From Phaeobacter gallaeciensis (lineage in GTDB: Bacteria > Pseudomonadota > Alphaproteobacteria > Rhodobacterales > Rhodobacteraceae), in the NCBI RefSeq assembly GCF_001678945.1, contig NZ_CP015124.1, forward strand, positions 3,820,001-3,884,000: DNA of 64,000 bases. Direction: 5' to 3'. Shown piece after piece: positions 18,881 to 30,933 of the stretch. The notes below the pieces were generated by a model. That model saw only the letters and a list, made by a program, of their open reading frames with translations. It did no database searches and was not told where the DNA came from. The translations under genes were made by a program, and so were the position numbers. The stretch's first letter is position 1. Each line of letters opens with the position of its first letter.

Positions 18881-18902
18881 AAGCGCGCTAAATTGGTCGC
18901 TA

Positions 18903-21176
<2,274 letters not shown>

Positions 21177-21193
21177 GGGGCCCTCCAAAACTG

Positions 21194-21213
21194 ATAGTTT
21201 AGCGTTAAACTAT
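21194..21213. promoter_or_regulatory. Palindromic operator candidate upstream of maeB
   Basis: ATAGTTTA (21194-21201), spacer GCGT, TAAACTAT (21206-21213): an 8-4-8 perfect inverted repeat in AT-rich sequence, 18 bases before the maeB start and 125 bases before the divergent cupin gene. The size and symmetry fit a dimeric winged-helix or TetR-like repressor. The regulator is not identifiable from this window. Confidence 0.6.
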
Positions 21214-21337
21214 ATTGCGCCGGAGGGGAACAGGGTTTTCGGGGCGGTCTTGGCGGCGGGCGGATCCTTGCATATTTTATCCAATCGGATCACTCTGCCG
21301 GGCAGAACCGCACCAGACCGTCTGAGGGAGAAGAGAG

Positions 21338-22441
21338 ATGGCCGAGACCATCGCAGAAATGCGCCTGCCCACGCAGGAGCTACGCGACGATATTCCGTTT
21401 TATACTAAAACCTTGGGAATGAAGCTGGATATGATCTATCCGGCGGACGATCCGCGCATCGGTGTCTTCTCGGGGCATGGCCTGCGGCTGCGTATCGAAC
21501 GGGGGGCCCCCGAGAGCCCCGGAACCCTGCGCATTCTGACCGAAGACCCCGAGGGATTCGCGGGCGGGGCGCGTAGTCTGACCGCCCCGAACGGCACCAA
21601 AATCGAAATCGAAGAGCGTCATCAACCAATTGTGATGCCGGACACGGTGCATTCCTTCGTGGTGCGCAGGCTGAAGGATCAGGCGCCCTGGATCATCGGG
21701 CGCGCGGGCATGCATTACCGTGATCTGGTGCCGGACCGCTTGGGCGGCTCGATCATCGCCAGCCACATCCGCATCCCCGATGGCGGGCCAGTGCCGGATA
21801 TGGTGCATTTCCACCGGGTCGGCTTTCAGCTGATTTTCTGCATCCACGGCTGGGTCGATGTGGTCTATGAGGATCAGGGCGAGAAGATGCGCCTGACGGC
21901 GGGCGATTGTTTTATCCAGCCGCCTGAAATCCGTCACCGCGTGCTGGAGGCAAGCGACAACGTGCAGGTGATCGAGATCGGCGTTCCGGCGGAACATGTG
22001 ACCGAGATCGACCACGAGATGACCCTGCCGACCCCGCATTACCGCCCTGATCGCGAATGGCAGGGCCAGCGGTTTGTCTACAATCAGGCGGCGGGCGCCG
22101 ACTGGGTTCCTTTCCGTCTGCCGGGTTTTGTCTGCCGCGACACGACCATCAACGACAACACCAAGGGCGTCGCCTCGGTGCAGGTGGTACGCCGCGCGGA
22201 GGGCGCAGAGGCGGGCAACAGCCTTTGGGCCAGCCACGACACCGACATCCTCTTTACCTTCGTGATGGAGGGCAGCGTAACCCTGCACGGGGAAGGGCGT
22301 GATCCTTATGAGCTGGAAGCAGGCGATGCCTTCGTCATTCCGCCCGGCATGAAAACGCGGCTCAGCGATGGCTCTGCGGATCTGGAATTGCTTGAGGTCA
22401 GCCTGCCGGGTACCTTCAACACAAAGCTGGAGGAAGCATGA
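21338..22441 (+). CDS. VOC-cupin-cupin protein heading the nucleoside salvage operon
   Basis: A 367-residue protein whose function I do not recognise. Residues about 1-95 resemble a glyoxalase/VOC half (EMRLPTQELRDDIPFYTKTLGMKLD). Residues about 140-235 form a cupin with likely metal ligands in VHFHRVGFQL and PEIRHRV. Residues about 270-365 form a second cupin that has kept one His (ASHDTDI) but lost those of its later motif (IPPGMKTRL), so it may be structural. A GAGGGAGAAG site precedes the ATG. It overlaps cdd by 4 bases (ATGA), tying it to cytidine/thymidine breakdown. It could act on a pyrimidine or sugar-phosphate product, or be regulatory. Confidence 0.7.
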   Translation: MAETIAEMRLPTQELRDDIPFYTKTLGMKLDMIYPADDPRIGVFSGHGLRLRIERGAPESPGTLRILTEDPEGFAGGARSLTAPNGTKIEIEERHQPIVMPDTVHSFVVRRLKDQAPWIIGRAGMHYRDLVPDRLGGSIIASHIRIPDGGPVPDMVHFHRVGFQLIFCIHGWVDVVYEDQGEKMRLTAGDCFIQPPEIRHRVLEASDNVQVIEIGVPAEHVTEIDHEMTLPTPHYRPDREWQGQRFVYNQAAGADWVPFRLPGFVCRDTTINDNTKGVASVQVVRRAEGAEAGNSLWASHDTDILFTFVMEGSVTLHGEGRDPYELEAGDAFVIPPGMKTRLSDGSADLELLEVSLPGTFNTKLEEA

Positions 22442-22830
22442 GACTGAAGGAAGCAGCCATTGCCGTGCGTGAGAACGCGCACGCGCCCTATTCCAACTTC
22501 AAGGTCGGGGCCGCCATTCGCGCGGCCTCGGGCACGGTCTACGTGGGCTGCAACGTAGAGAATGTCGCCTATCCCGAAGGCACCTGCGCCGAGGCCGGGG
22601 CGATTGCCGCCATGGTGGCAGCGGGCGAGACGCAGCTGGCAGAGGTCTATGTGATCGCCGACAGTCCCGACCCGGTGCCGCCCTGCGGCGGATGCCGTCA
22701 GAAACTGGCTGAATTCGGCAGCGGAGAAGTGTCTGTGACCATGGGCACCACCGCAGGGGCCGAGCGGCACGCCACCATTGCCGATCTGTTGCCCGGTGCC
22801 TTTGGTGCCGACCATATGGCCGGGGCCTGA
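22438..22830 (+). CDS. cdd: Cytidine deaminase
   Basis: Zinc enzyme that converts cytidine and deoxycytidine to uridine and deoxyuridine. The 130 residues match the small tetrameric type. The zinc ligands are visible in CAEAGA (about residues 51-56, Cys plus catalytic Glu) and PPCGGCRQ (about 81-88). Substrate-binding N and E residues lie in the preceding NVENVAYPEGT. GGAGGAAGC precedes the ATG, which overlaps the cupin gene stop. It is part of cupin-cdd-deoA-deoB-upp. Confidence 0.94.
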   Translation: MRLKEAAIAVRENAHAPYSNFKVGAAIRAASGTVYVGCNVENVAYPEGTCAEAGAIAAMVAAGETQLAEVYVIADSPDPVPPCGGCRQKLAEFGSGEVSVTMGTTAGAERHATIADLLPGAFGADHMAGA

Positions 22831-22836
22831 TCCCCT

Positions 22837-24141
22837 ATGGATGCCCGTGCGATCAATGCTGCCCTGCGCCGGGGAGAGACCCCGGGTGACGCCGATCTGC
22901 GCTGGTTTGCCCAAGGGCTTGCCGATGGTACGGTCAGCGATGCCCAGGCCGGGGCCTTTGCCATGGCGGTCTGTCTGCAGGGGCTGAGCACGGATGGCCG
23001 CCGCGCGCTGACGCTTGCCATGCGCGACAGCGGTGATGTGCTGAGCTGGGATCTGGATGGGCCAGTGCTGGATAAGCATTCCACTGGCGGTGTCGGCGAC
23101 TGCGTATCGCTGTTGCTGGCGCCCGCGCTGGCGGAATGCGGTGCCTATGTGCCGATGATCTCGGGGCGGGGCCTGGGCCATACCGGCGGGACACTGGACA
23201 AGATGGAGGCCATCCCCGGCGTTACCACCTCAGTGTCCGAGGATCGACTGGACGGTCTGATGCGCGATGTCGGCTGTGCCATCGTCGGGGCAACCGCGCA
23301 GATCGCCCCCGCAGATAAACGGCTCTATGCGATCCGCGATGTGACGGCCACGGTCGAAAGCCTGGATCTGATCACCGCCTCGATCCTGTCCAAGAAACTG
23401 GCCGCCAGCCCCGATGCGCTGGTGTTGGACGTAAAGACAGGTTCGGGCGCCTTCATGAAATCTGACGAGGAGGCCCGCGCGCTGGCGCGTTCGCTGGTGG
23501 ACACCGCCAATGCGGCAGGCTGCCCGACCTCGGCGCTGATCACTGATATGAACCAGCCCTTGGCGCCCGCTCTGGGCAATGCGCTAGAGGTGGCTGAGGT
23601 GATGCGCGTGCTGACCGGCGATGCCACCGGGCCGCTGGCTGAGATCAGCATCGCACTTGGGGCGGTGCTGCTGGTGCAGGCGGGACTGGAAAAAACTCCG
23701 GAAGAGGCCGCCGCGCGCCTGTCGGCGGTATTGACCGATGGCCGGGCCGCCGCCCGGTTCGAAGCCATGGTGGCCGCAATGGGCGGGCCGCAGGGCTTTG
23801 CCAGCGACTGGCAGAGTGTTTTGCCTGAAGCCAGCGTCATCCGCGAAGTGACCGCGCCGCAGGCCGGCTATATCTCGGCCATCGACGGTGAGGCGCTGGG
23901 CCTTTGCGTGGTCGGCCTTGGCGGCGGGCGCATGGTCGAAAGCGATCTTGTCGATCCTGCTGTCGGCCTGTCGGATTTGTTGCCGCTGGGCGCGCGCGTT
24001 GCACGCGGAACGCCGCTGGTGCGCATTCATGCCGCCCGGGAAGAGGCCGCCGACCGCGCCGCGCAGGAGGTTCTGGCGGCGATCACCATCGCAGACGCGG
24101 CGCCGGAACTGCCGCCGCTCATTCACGAAAGGATCATCTGA
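22837..24141 (+). CDS. deoA: Thymidine phosphorylase
   Basis: Splits thymidine or deoxyuridine with phosphate into base and deoxyribose-1-phosphate. It has 434 residues. The phosphate-binding signature KHSTGGVGD is near residue 75, followed by SGRGLGHTGGTLDKMEAIPG (about 108-127), the family signature. The C-terminal domain is of the PYNP type. It is 6 bases after cdd and its TGA overlaps the ATG of deoB, so the three enzymes are tightly coupled. Confidence 0.95.
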   Translation: MDARAINAALRRGETPGDADLRWFAQGLADGTVSDAQAGAFAMAVCLQGLSTDGRRALTLAMRDSGDVLSWDLDGPVLDKHSTGGVGDCVSLLLAPALAECGAYVPMISGRGLGHTGGTLDKMEAIPGVTTSVSEDRLDGLMRDVGCAIVGATAQIAPADKRLYAIRDVTATVESLDLITASILSKKLAASPDALVLDVKTGSGAFMKSDEEARALARSLVDTANAAGCPTSALITDMNQPLAPALGNALEVAEVMRVLTGDATGPLAEISIALGAVLLVQAGLEKTPEEAAARLSAVLTDGRAAARFEAMVAAMGGPQGFASDWQSVLPEASVIREVTAPQAGYISAIDGEALGLCVVGLGGGRMVESDLVDPAVGLSDLLPLGARVARGTPLVRIHAAREEAADRAAQEVLAAITIADAAPELPPLIHERII

Positions 24142-25376
24142 TGGCGCGCGCCTTTCTGGTGGTGATGGATTCCGTTGGAATCGGCGGTGCGCCGGATGCG
24201 GATCGCTTTTACAACGGCGACCTGCCGGACTTGGGTGCCAATACGCTCGCCCATATCGCGCAGGCCTGCGCCGAGGGCCGCGCCGAGGACGGGCGCAGTG
24301 GCCCGCTGCATCTGCCCAATCTGGAGCGGCTGGGACTGGGATCGGCCATGCGGCTGGCATCTGCTGTGCCGTTTCCGGGGTTGACCGCTGAACCTGAGGG
24401 GCTGTGGGGCTGCGCCGCTGAAATCAGCCCCGGCAAGGATACGCCTTCGGGCCATTGGGAGCTGGCAGGCCTTCCGGTGCCATGGAACTGGCATTTCTTT
24501 CCAGACGAGACACCTGCCTTTCCGGCAGATCTCAGCGCCTTTGTCGCAGAGGCCGCGGGGGCGCCGGGGATCTTGGGCGATTGTCACGCCTCGGGCACCG
24601 ATATCATTGCCCGTTACGGGGCCGAGCATATGAAGACCGGTGCCCCGATCTGCTATACCTCTGCCGACAGTGTCTTTCAGATCGCTGCGCATGAAGAGAG
24701 CTTTGGCCTCAATCGTCTTCTGGACCTGTGCCAAGCGGTGGCGCCGCGCCTGCATGCGATGAAGGTGGGCCGGGTGATCGCGCGCCCGTTTGTAGGCACG
24801 CCAGAGAGTGGATTTACCCGCACCACCAACCGGAGGGATTTTGCGATCACGCCCCCGGCCAAGCTGCTGACCAACTGGGTGCAGGACGCCGGGCAGAAGG
24901 TCCACGCCATCGGCAAGATCGGCGACATCTTCACTATGAGCGGCATCGACACCCTGAAGAAAGGCCCCGACGCCGAATTGATGCAGCATCTGGCCGAGGC
25001 GGTGGAGACGGCAGAGGAAGGCAGCCTGACCTTTGCCAACTTTGTGGAGTTCGACAGTCTTTACGGTCATCGGCGCGATATTTCGGGCTATGCCCGGGCA
25101 CTGGAATGGTTCGACCATGAAATCGGAAAGATCCTGCCACGGTTGCGGGTCGGGGATATTCTGGTGCTGACCGCAGATCATGGCAATGATCCCAGCTGGC
25201 CGGGGACCGACCACACCCGTGAACAGGTGCCGGTTCTGGTGGCCGCGCCGGGCCAGACACCGGGTCAGGCACCGGGCGCCGGATCGCTGGGCGCGCGGGC
25301 CTTTGCCGATGTCGGTGTCTCGGTTGCGCAGCATCTGGGCGTGGCCAGCAGCGGCCCGGGGCGCAGCTTTCTGTAG
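24141..25376 (+). CDS. deoB: Phosphopentomutase
   Basis: Interconverts (deoxy)ribose-1-phosphate and -5-phosphate after nucleoside phosphorolysis. It has 411 residues from ATG at 24141, which overlaps the deoA stop (TGATG). The alkaline-phosphatase-fold metal sites are seen in [12 protein letters not shown] (about 9-20), [10 protein letters not shown] (about 97-106) and [18 protein letters not shown] (about 344-361). GAAAGGA lies 7 bases upstream of the start. Confidence 0.95.
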   Translation: MARAFLVVMDSVGIGGAPDADRFYNGDLPDLGANTLAHIAQACAEGRAEDGRSGPLHLPNLERLGLGSAMRLASAVPFPGLTAEPEGLWGCAAEISPGKDTPSGHWELAGLPVPWNWHFFPDETPAFPADLSAFVAEAAGAPGILGDCHASGTDIIARYGAEHMKTGAPICYTSADSVFQIAAHEESFGLNRLLDLCQAVAPRLHAMKVGRVIARPFVGTPESGFTRTTNRRDFAITPPAKLLTNWVQDAGQKVHAIGKIGDIFTMSGIDTLKKGPDAELMQHLAEAVETAEEGSLTFANFVEFDSLYGHRRDISGYARALEWFDHEIGKILPRLRVGDILVLTADHGNDPSWPGTDHTREQVPVLVAAPGQTPGQAPGAGSLGARAFADVGVSVAQHLGVASSGPGRSFL

Positions 25377-25455
25377 CGGAATGGGCAATCCGGCTTGCCT
25401 GCACCGGGCAAGGGCGCATAAGAGAGACCAAATTTATTCGCAGGAGAGTGCCGAT

Positions 25456-26088
25456 ATGTCCGAACATCTGACCGTTGTTGATCATCCGCTGGTCCAGCAC
25501 AAACTGACCCTGATGCGGGACAAGGGCACATCGACTGCCGGGTTCCGGCGTCTGCTGCGCGAGATCACCCAGCTTCTGGCCTATGAGATCACTCGCGAAA
25601 TGCCGCTGACCACCACCACTATCGACACCCCGATGGAGGAAATGGAAGCGCCGATCTTGGCGGGCAAGAAACTGGCGCTGGTGTCGATCCTGCGGGCGGG
25701 CAACGGCATGCTGGATGGCGTGCTGGAACTGATCCCTTCGGCCCGGGTTGGATTTGTGGGTCTCTACCGCGACGAGGAAACCCTGCAGCCGGTGCAATAT
25801 TACTTCAAGGCGCCCGAAGGTCTGAAGGATCGTCTGGTGATCGCCGTCGATCCGATGCTGGCGACCGGCAACTCCTCGGCAGCGGCCATCGACCTCTTGA
25901 AAGAGGCCGGTGCCAACAACATCCGTTTCCTTTGTCTCTTGGCCGCGCCGGAAGGCGTTGCGCGCATGAAAGAGGCGCATCCGGATGTGCCGATCGTCAC
26001 TGCCTCGCTGGATCGCGAGCTGAACGAAAAAGGCTATATCATGCCCGGTCTTGGCGATGCCGGCGACCGCATGTTCGGCACCAAGTAA
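25456..26088 (+). CDS. upp: Uracil phosphoribosyltransferase
   Basis: Recycles uracil with PRPP into UMP. It has 210 residues from ATG at 25456, with GGAGAG upstream. The PRPP loop is [10 protein letters not shown] (about residues 131-140), and the C-terminal uracil site is the [14 protein letters not shown] ending. It follows deoB by 79 bases and completes the salvage route: cytidine to uridine, release of uracil, and reuse as UMP. A GC-rich hairpin without a T-run lies just downstream (26101-26135). Confidence 0.96.
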   Translation: MSEHLTVVDHPLVQHKLTLMRDKGTSTAGFRRLLREITQLLAYEITREMPLTTTTIDTPMEEMEAPILAGKKLALVSILRAGNGMLDGVLELIPSARVGFVGLYRDEETLQPVQYYFKAPEGLKDRLVIAVDPMLATGNSSAAAIDLLKEAGANNIRFLCLLAAPEGVARMKEAHPDVPIVTASLDRELNEKGYIMPGLGDAGDRMFGTK

Positions 26089-26238
26089 TTCGTATTTGGT
26101 GGCTCTGGGCCCGCTGCCTGCATTGGCAGCGGAGCCGGGGCAACAATTTGCCCGAACGCCGCCAGATTGTGCCCGGCGCCGGGTTTACTAAGATTTGGTT
26201 ATCAGGCATCGTATGCCCATATGTTGTGGGGCTCTGGT

Positions 26239-27612
26239 ATGAAGATAACAAGAATTGTCGCGCTCGCCATCATTGCAGGCACGCTGAGCGTTCAAGGCGT
26301 GGGTCAGGCCGTGGAGGCGCAGACGCTGCGGGCCTCCGGTCCCCCAGCAGAGGTGCCCCCGGCCTCTTACAAGGGTAAGCAATATGTCGACAGCCGCGGT
26401 TGTATCTATATCCGCGCCGGGATCGACGGCAATGTGAACTGGGTGCCCCGCGTAACCCGCAGCCGCAAGCAATTGTGCGGCTACAAGCCTACTACCATCG
26501 CAGGGGCTGCTAAACGCCAGCCGCAGGCGAACGCGGGGCCTGAAATCATCACCCTGCCGCAGGAACAGCAGCCTGCCGCGACCGCGGTTGCAACGGCTCC
26601 CGCCAAAAAGGCGACGCCCACGTCTCGGACGACGGCTCCTGCAAGCGCCCCTGCAGTTGCCGCAACCACCAAACCGCGCCGCACTGCGCAAAGCACCAGT
26701 GCCCGCCCCACGCGGGTCACCACCGCCGCGCCCCGGCGTGTCGTGAAACCGGCTCCGGTTGTTCCGGCGCCGCAGCCTGCACCGCAGCAAGTGCGCACGG
26801 CGCCGACGTCTGGCGGCTGCCCTGGGGCTTCGGCGATCAGCCAGCAGTACATCAACAAATCCGCAGGCGTCCGCTGTGGCCCGCAGGCCGAAGCGCCGGT
26901 GACTTATGGCCGGGACAGGGCGGGCGATCAGAACTCGTCGCTTCAACTGGCGCCCAACACCCGTATCCTGCCCGCACATGTCTATCAGCAGCGCAGACTG
27001 AGCACGGGGCTGACGGTGCCGCAAGGCTACCGCCCGGTCTGGGAGGATGATCGCCTGAACCCCCGGCGCGCCGAGCGTACGCTGACAGCGGCCACGCCGA
27101 ATGGACAGACTGCGGTGCCGCCGGGTTACGTCCGGGTGGAACGGGATGACGACCGCATGAATACCATGCGCGGCGTGCGCAGCGCTGCAGGAGATGCGCA
27201 GATGGCCGAGGTCTGGACCGATGGCCTGCCGCGTAAACTGGTGCGCAAACCGCTGGACCGGCAGACGGTCACATTGTCGGGGCGTCATGCCCGCAGCGCC
27301 GCCGAGGCGCGCGAGCCGCTGGCATTGCGTCTGTCGACCAGGTCGGACCCCGAGGCGGGAGCGGCTGCATCTGAAGCCACACCGCGTCGCTACGTCCGTG
27401 CGGCGACCTTTGCCGATCCGGCGGCGGCGCGCGCTGCTGCGCGGGATCTGGCCCGCAGCACGGGCTTGCCGGTCCGTCTCGGCACGCTCACCCGCAAGGG
27501 CAAGACCTACAAAGTTGTTTTGGCAGGGCCTTTCACTGCCACTGGGGCAGGTGATGAAGCCCTGAACGCCGTGCGCGGCGCGGGGTATCCCAAGGCGCGG
27601 CTCAGCAAGTAA
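26239..27612 (+). CDS. SPOR-domain cell-envelope protein
   Basis: A 457-residue exported protein. The chosen start (26239) gives a signal peptide MKITRIVALAIIAGTLSVQGVGQAVEA; two in-frame ATGs lie slightly upstream. Residues about 38-85 form a conserved N-terminal stretch (YVDSRGCIYIRAGIDGNVNWVPRV), then a low-complexity Ala/Pro/Thr linker (about 95-195), a middle region with PPGYVRVERDDDR-like repeats (PQGYRPVWEDDR, PPGYVRVERDDDR) and a C-terminal SPOR domain (about 390-457). SPOR domains bind denuded peptidoglycan at division sites. It is monocistronic. Confidence 0.85.
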   Translation: MKITRIVALAIIAGTLSVQGVGQAVEAQTLRASGPPAEVPPASYKGKQYVDSRGCIYIRAGIDGNVNWVPRVTRSRKQLCGYKPTTIAGAAKRQPQANAGPEIITLPQEQQPAATAVATAPAKKATPTSRTTAPASAPAVAATTKPRRTAQSTSARPTRVTTAAPRRVVKPAPVVPAPQPAPQQVRTAPTSGGCPGASAISQQYINKSAGVRCGPQAEAPVTYGRDRAGDQNSSLQLAPNTRILPAHVYQQRRLSTGLTVPQGYRPVWEDDRLNPRRAERTLTAATPNGQTAVPPGYVRVERDDDRMNTMRGVRSAAGDAQMAEVWTDGLPRKLVRKPLDRQTVTLSGRHARSAAEAREPLALRLSTRSDPEAGAAASEATPRRYVRAATFADPAAARAAARDLARSTGLPVRLGTLTRKGKTYKVVLAGPFTATGAGDEALNAVRGAGYPKARLSK

Positions 27613-27684
27613 GCCCAGCAATAAAAATGGGCGTTCAGACTATGGGGCAGCGCGCATCTCTGCCCCGTTGCGTTGCTCCGTAAC

Positions 27685-28266
27685 TTAACGGGTCAGCACA
27701 AGGGCGCGGTTCTGGATCTCGATCCGTGACCAGCGTTGCAGATAGCCCATGCCAAGCAGGGATTTATCCATCTCACCGGCGTTGACCCAAACCCGCACAT
27801 CGCTGTCGGTGATCCCGCCAAGCGACATCTCATCCACCCAGAAAGAGGCGGTGCGCACTTCGCCATTGGCGGTCTGCGCGCGGCCCAGATAGGCCAGTTT
27901 GTCGGTGTCGATCCCGGCGCGCTCAGCGTCCGCGTGGCTCAGCACCACCTGACTGGCGCCGGTATCCACCAGGAAATTGACTGGCGTGCCGTTGACCGAC
28001 AGGGTCAGGTAGTAGTGACCATCCGGCGCCATTGGCACCTCCACCCGGCCTTGTTCGGTGATCACGCTTTGCTGTGGCATTACCGTGCTGCGGATATCAC
28101 CCCACAGACCATAGGCAGCGATCACCCCAAGGAAGATAAACGCCCAAACGGCGAGCATCTGCACCGTCTTGCCCAGCGACTGCCGGTTCTGCACGAAGAC
28201 CCAGGATCCTACCGCCACCAGCAGCAGGACAAGATAAATCACCCGGGCATAGTCCATATCGGTCAT
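27685..28266 (-). CDS. Retropepsin-like membrane aspartic protease (TIGR02281-like)
   Basis: A 193-residue protein with two N-terminal hydrophobic helices (about 7-24 and 36-54) and a C-terminal retropepsin-like domain. The catalytic motif FLVDTGASQVVLS is near residues 98-110, and IQNRALVLTR closes the chain. Family members are anchored proteases with unknown physiological substrates. It is convergent with the SPOR gene. Confidence 0.88.
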   Translation of the reverse strand: MTDMDYARVIYLVLLLVAVGSWVFVQNRQSLGKTVQMLAVWAFIFLGVIAAYGLWGDIRSTVMPQQSVITEQGRVEVPMAPDGHYYLTLSVNGTPVNFLVDTGASQVVLSHADAERAGIDTDKLAYLGRAQTANGEVRTASFWVDEMSLGGITDSDVRVWVNAGEMDKSLLGMGYLQRWSRIEIQNRALVLTR

Positions 28267-28311
28267 CAGCGCGCCTCCTGCTTTCTGATGTAGGAAGTTC
28301 GCGCCGCGATA

Positions 28312-28938
28312 CTAGCCTGCGGCAAAGCCAAAGGCGCGCAGACCGTCCAGAATGAACTGCACCGAAAGCGCCGCCAGTAGCATGCCCAGAAGCCGGGTCA
28401 CCACGTTGATCCCGGTCTTGCCCAGAAGCCGCTCCAGCACGCCGGAGACAAGGAACATCACCAGCATCAGCGACAACACCGCCAGAACGATGCTCATCAC
28501 CAGGGCAAAGCCTTCGATGCCCGGTTTCTGACCGGCGAGCAGGATCACGGTTGCAATCGAGCCGGGGCCTGCGATCAGCGGGATGGAGATGGGAAAGACG
28601 GAGGGGTCCTCGACCTCGGTGGCTTCCTCGCCCTGATGCTCGCGGCGTTTGGTGCGCCGTTCGAACAGCATGTCGAGCGCAGTGAGGAACAGCAGCGCGC
28701 CACCTGCGACGCGGAAGGCGGGCATTGAGATGCCGACAAAGGCCAGAACCGCCTCTCCGAACAGGGTGAAAAGCGCGAGGATGAAGGTCGCGGTCAGCGA
28801 CGCGCGAATGGCCACGCCACGCCGCTCGGACGCGGTCATGCCTTGTGTCAGCGCCAGAAAGATCGGGGTCAGGCCAATAGGATCAATAATCACGAAAAGC
28901 GTGACAAAAGAGGTGATCATAAAGGCCGTATCGATCAT
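28312..28938 (-). CDS. MarC family integral membrane protein
   Basis: A 208-residue protein with six predicted helices, starting MIDTAFMITSFVTLFVIIDPIGLTPIFLAL. The conserved DPIG and the later PLIAGPGSIATVILL are MarC family marks. The family name reflects an early link to multiple antibiotic resistance that was later withdrawn; the transported substrate is unknown. The ATG overlaps the stop of the ABC-F gene (ATGA), so the pair is translationally coupled. A start further upstream would run into the ABC-F reading frame and is not needed. Confidence 0.92.
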   Translation of the reverse strand: MIDTAFMITSFVTLFVIIDPIGLTPIFLALTQGMTASERRGVAIRASLTATFILALFTLFGEAVLAFVGISMPAFRVAGGALLFLTALDMLFERRTKRREHQGEEATEVEDPSVFPISIPLIAGPGSIATVILLAGQKPGIEGFALVMSIVLAVLSLMLVMFLVSGVLERLLGKTGINVVTRLLGMLLAALSVQFILDGLRAFGFAAG

Positions 28939-30788
28939 AGGGCTTCGGCTTTTTCCAGTTTCTCCAGCGCCCGCATCCACAGCAGTTCGGCGCGGTCCAG
29001 CGCCTCGATGACTTCGGCGTGCTTGCCTTGCCAGACGCGGGCTTCGTCCTTCTTCTCTGCCTCGTAGAGTTCCGGGTCCGCTAGCTTGATGTCAAGCTTG
29101 TCCTTCATTGCGGTCAGTTTGCTGACGCGTTCCTCGGCTTTACGGGCCTCCGCGCGCAGCGCCAGCATGGCATCGCGCGTGGGGCGTTTCGGCTTTGGCT
29201 TGGCAGCGGCCGGTTTCAACGCCGGTTTGTCCTTTTCCAGCAGCAGCGACCGGTAAGAGGTCAGATCGCCCTCATAGGGTTTCACCGTACCTTGCGACAC
29301 CAGCCACAGCCGGTCGGCCACAAGGCTCAGAAGGTGCATGTCGTGGCTGACAAGGATCACCGCCCCGGTATAGGCGGTCAGCGCTTCCACCAGCGCTTCG
29401 CGGCTTTCGATATCAAGGTGGTTGGTCGGCTCGTCGAGGATCAGAAGATGCGGCGCATCCAGTGTTGCCAGAAGCAGTGACAGGCGCGCCTTTTGCCCGC
29501 CCGACAGGCGTCCGACCTCGGTATCCGCCTGCGCGGCGCCAAGGCCAAAGCCCGCAAGGCGTGCCCGCAGTTTCGCCTGACCTTCTTCGGGGCGCTCGCG
29601 CTGCAGGTGCTGCAGCGGGGTTTCGTCGATATAAAGCTCGTCGACCTGATGCTGGGCAAAGAAACCGATGCGCAGCTTGCTCGATTGCGTCATCTTGCCG
29701 GACATCGGTGCAAGACGGCCCGAGAGCATTTTCGACAGGGTGGATTTGCCTTCGCCGTTCTTGCCCAGCAGCGCAATCCGGTCGTCCTGATCGATGCGCA
29801 GGTCCAGTTTGCTGAGGATTACCGTGTCGCCATAGCCCACCGAAACGCCCTCGGTGGCGATGATCGGCGGCGACAGTTCTTCGGGCTCCGGGAAGGTGAA
29901 GACTGTGCGTGCTGCGTCTTCGGGCGCGCGGATGGTTTCCATCTTTTCCAGCATCTTCACGCGGCTTTGCGCCTGCTTGGCCTTGCTGGCCTTGGCCTTG
30001 AACCGGTCCACGAATGCCTGCAGGTGGGCGCGCTGCGCCTCTTGTTTCTTGGCGGCTGCGGCCTGATTGGCGCGGTTGGCGGCACGCTGGCGGGCGAACT
30101 GGTCGTAGTTGCCGCCGTAGTAGATGAGGCCGCGATCCTCCAGATGCAGGATCCCCCCGACCGAGCGGTTCAGAAGTTCGCGGTCGTGGCTGATGATGAT
30201 GACCGTATGAGGGTATTTCACCAGATAGGCCTCAAGCCAGAGCGCGCCTTCGAGGTCGAGATAGTTGGTCGGCTCGTCGAGCAGCAGCAGATCGGGCTCA
30301 GAGAACAACACAGCGGCAAGCGCCACCCGCATCCGCCAGCCACCCGAGAAATCGGCGCAGGGGCGCTGTTGCGCCTCTTCGTCAAAGCCAAGCCCCTTGA
30401 GGATGGAGGCCGCGCGGGCCTCGGCGGACCAGGCGTCGATGTCGGCGAGCCGGGTCTGCACCTCGGCGATGCGATCAGGATCGGTTGTGGTTTCGGCTTC
30501 GGCCATCAGTTCGGCCCGTTCGAGGTCGGCGGCCAGAACCGTGTTGATCAGCGACACGTCCGAGGCGGGTGCCTCTTGTGCGATGCCGCCGATGCGCGCA
30601 CGGGACGGCAGCGAGATGCTGCCTCCTTCCAGTGCAAGCTCGCCCTTGATCAGGCGGAAGAGGGTGGTCTTCCCGGTGCCGTTGCGCCCCACAAGGCCAA
30701 CCTTGTGGCCGGTGGGAATGGTGGCGCTGGCCCCGTCGAACAGGGGGCGGCCTTCGACCGAATAGGTGATGTCCGAAATACGTAGCAT
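28935..30788 (-). CDS. ABC-F family ATPase, YheS-like
   Basis: A soluble protein of about 617 residues with two ABC ATPase cassettes and no membrane domain, of the ribosome-associated ABC-F group. Walker A motifs are GRNGTGKTTLF (about 35-45) and GKNGEGKSTLSK; the linker is rich in Lys/Ala (FKAKASKAKQAQSRVKML), typical of the P-site tRNA-interaction motif. The C-terminal coiled-coil extension (about 520-617) matches YheS-type proteins. Starts at 30788 or 30800 are both possible. It is divergent from the MFS gene and coupled to marC. Confidence 0.92.
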   Translation of the reverse strand: MLRISDITYSVEGRPLFDGASATIPTGHKVGLVGRNGTGKTTLFRLIKGELALEGGSISLPSRARIGGIAQEAPASDVSLINTVLAADLERAELMAEAETTTDPDRIAEVQTRLADIDAWSAEARAASILKGLGFDEEAQQRPCADFSGGWRMRVALAAVLFSEPDLLLLDEPTNYLDLEGALWLEAYLVKYPHTVIIISHDRELLNRSVGGILHLEDRGLIYYGGNYDQFARQRAANRANQAAAAKKQEAQRAHLQAFVDRFKAKASKAKQAQSRVKMLEKMETIRAPEDAARTVFTFPEPEELSPPIIATEGVSVGYGDTVILSKLDLRIDQDDRIALLGKNGEGKSTLSKMLSGRLAPMSGKMTQSSKLRIGFFAQHQVDELYIDETPLQHLQRERPEEGQAKLRARLAGFGLGAAQADTEVGRLSGGQKARLSLLLATLDAPHLLILDEPTNHLDIESREALVEALTAYTGAVILVSHDMHLLSLVADRLWLVSQGTVKPYEGDLTSYRSLLLEKDKPALKPAAAKPKPKRPTRDAMLALRAEARKAEERVSKLTAMKDKLDIKLADPELYEAEKKDEARVWQGKHAEVIEALDRAELLWMRALEKLEKAEAL

Positions 30789-30933
30789 GGCCGCGCTCAT
30801 AGCAGAGGGTATCGCGCCCGACCAGCGCCTTTGCACGCTGCGTCTCAACTGGGTATCAACTGGCCCATCCCCGGAGCACGTGATAGCCAAGGCGGGAATT
30901 CGTCTTTCTCCCGTTCTACGTCCGGTGACTGCC

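Noticed and set aside
26101-26135. Hairpin after upp as an intrinsic terminator
   Set aside because: GC-rich stem is present but no T-run follows, so it is mentioned only in the upp entry.
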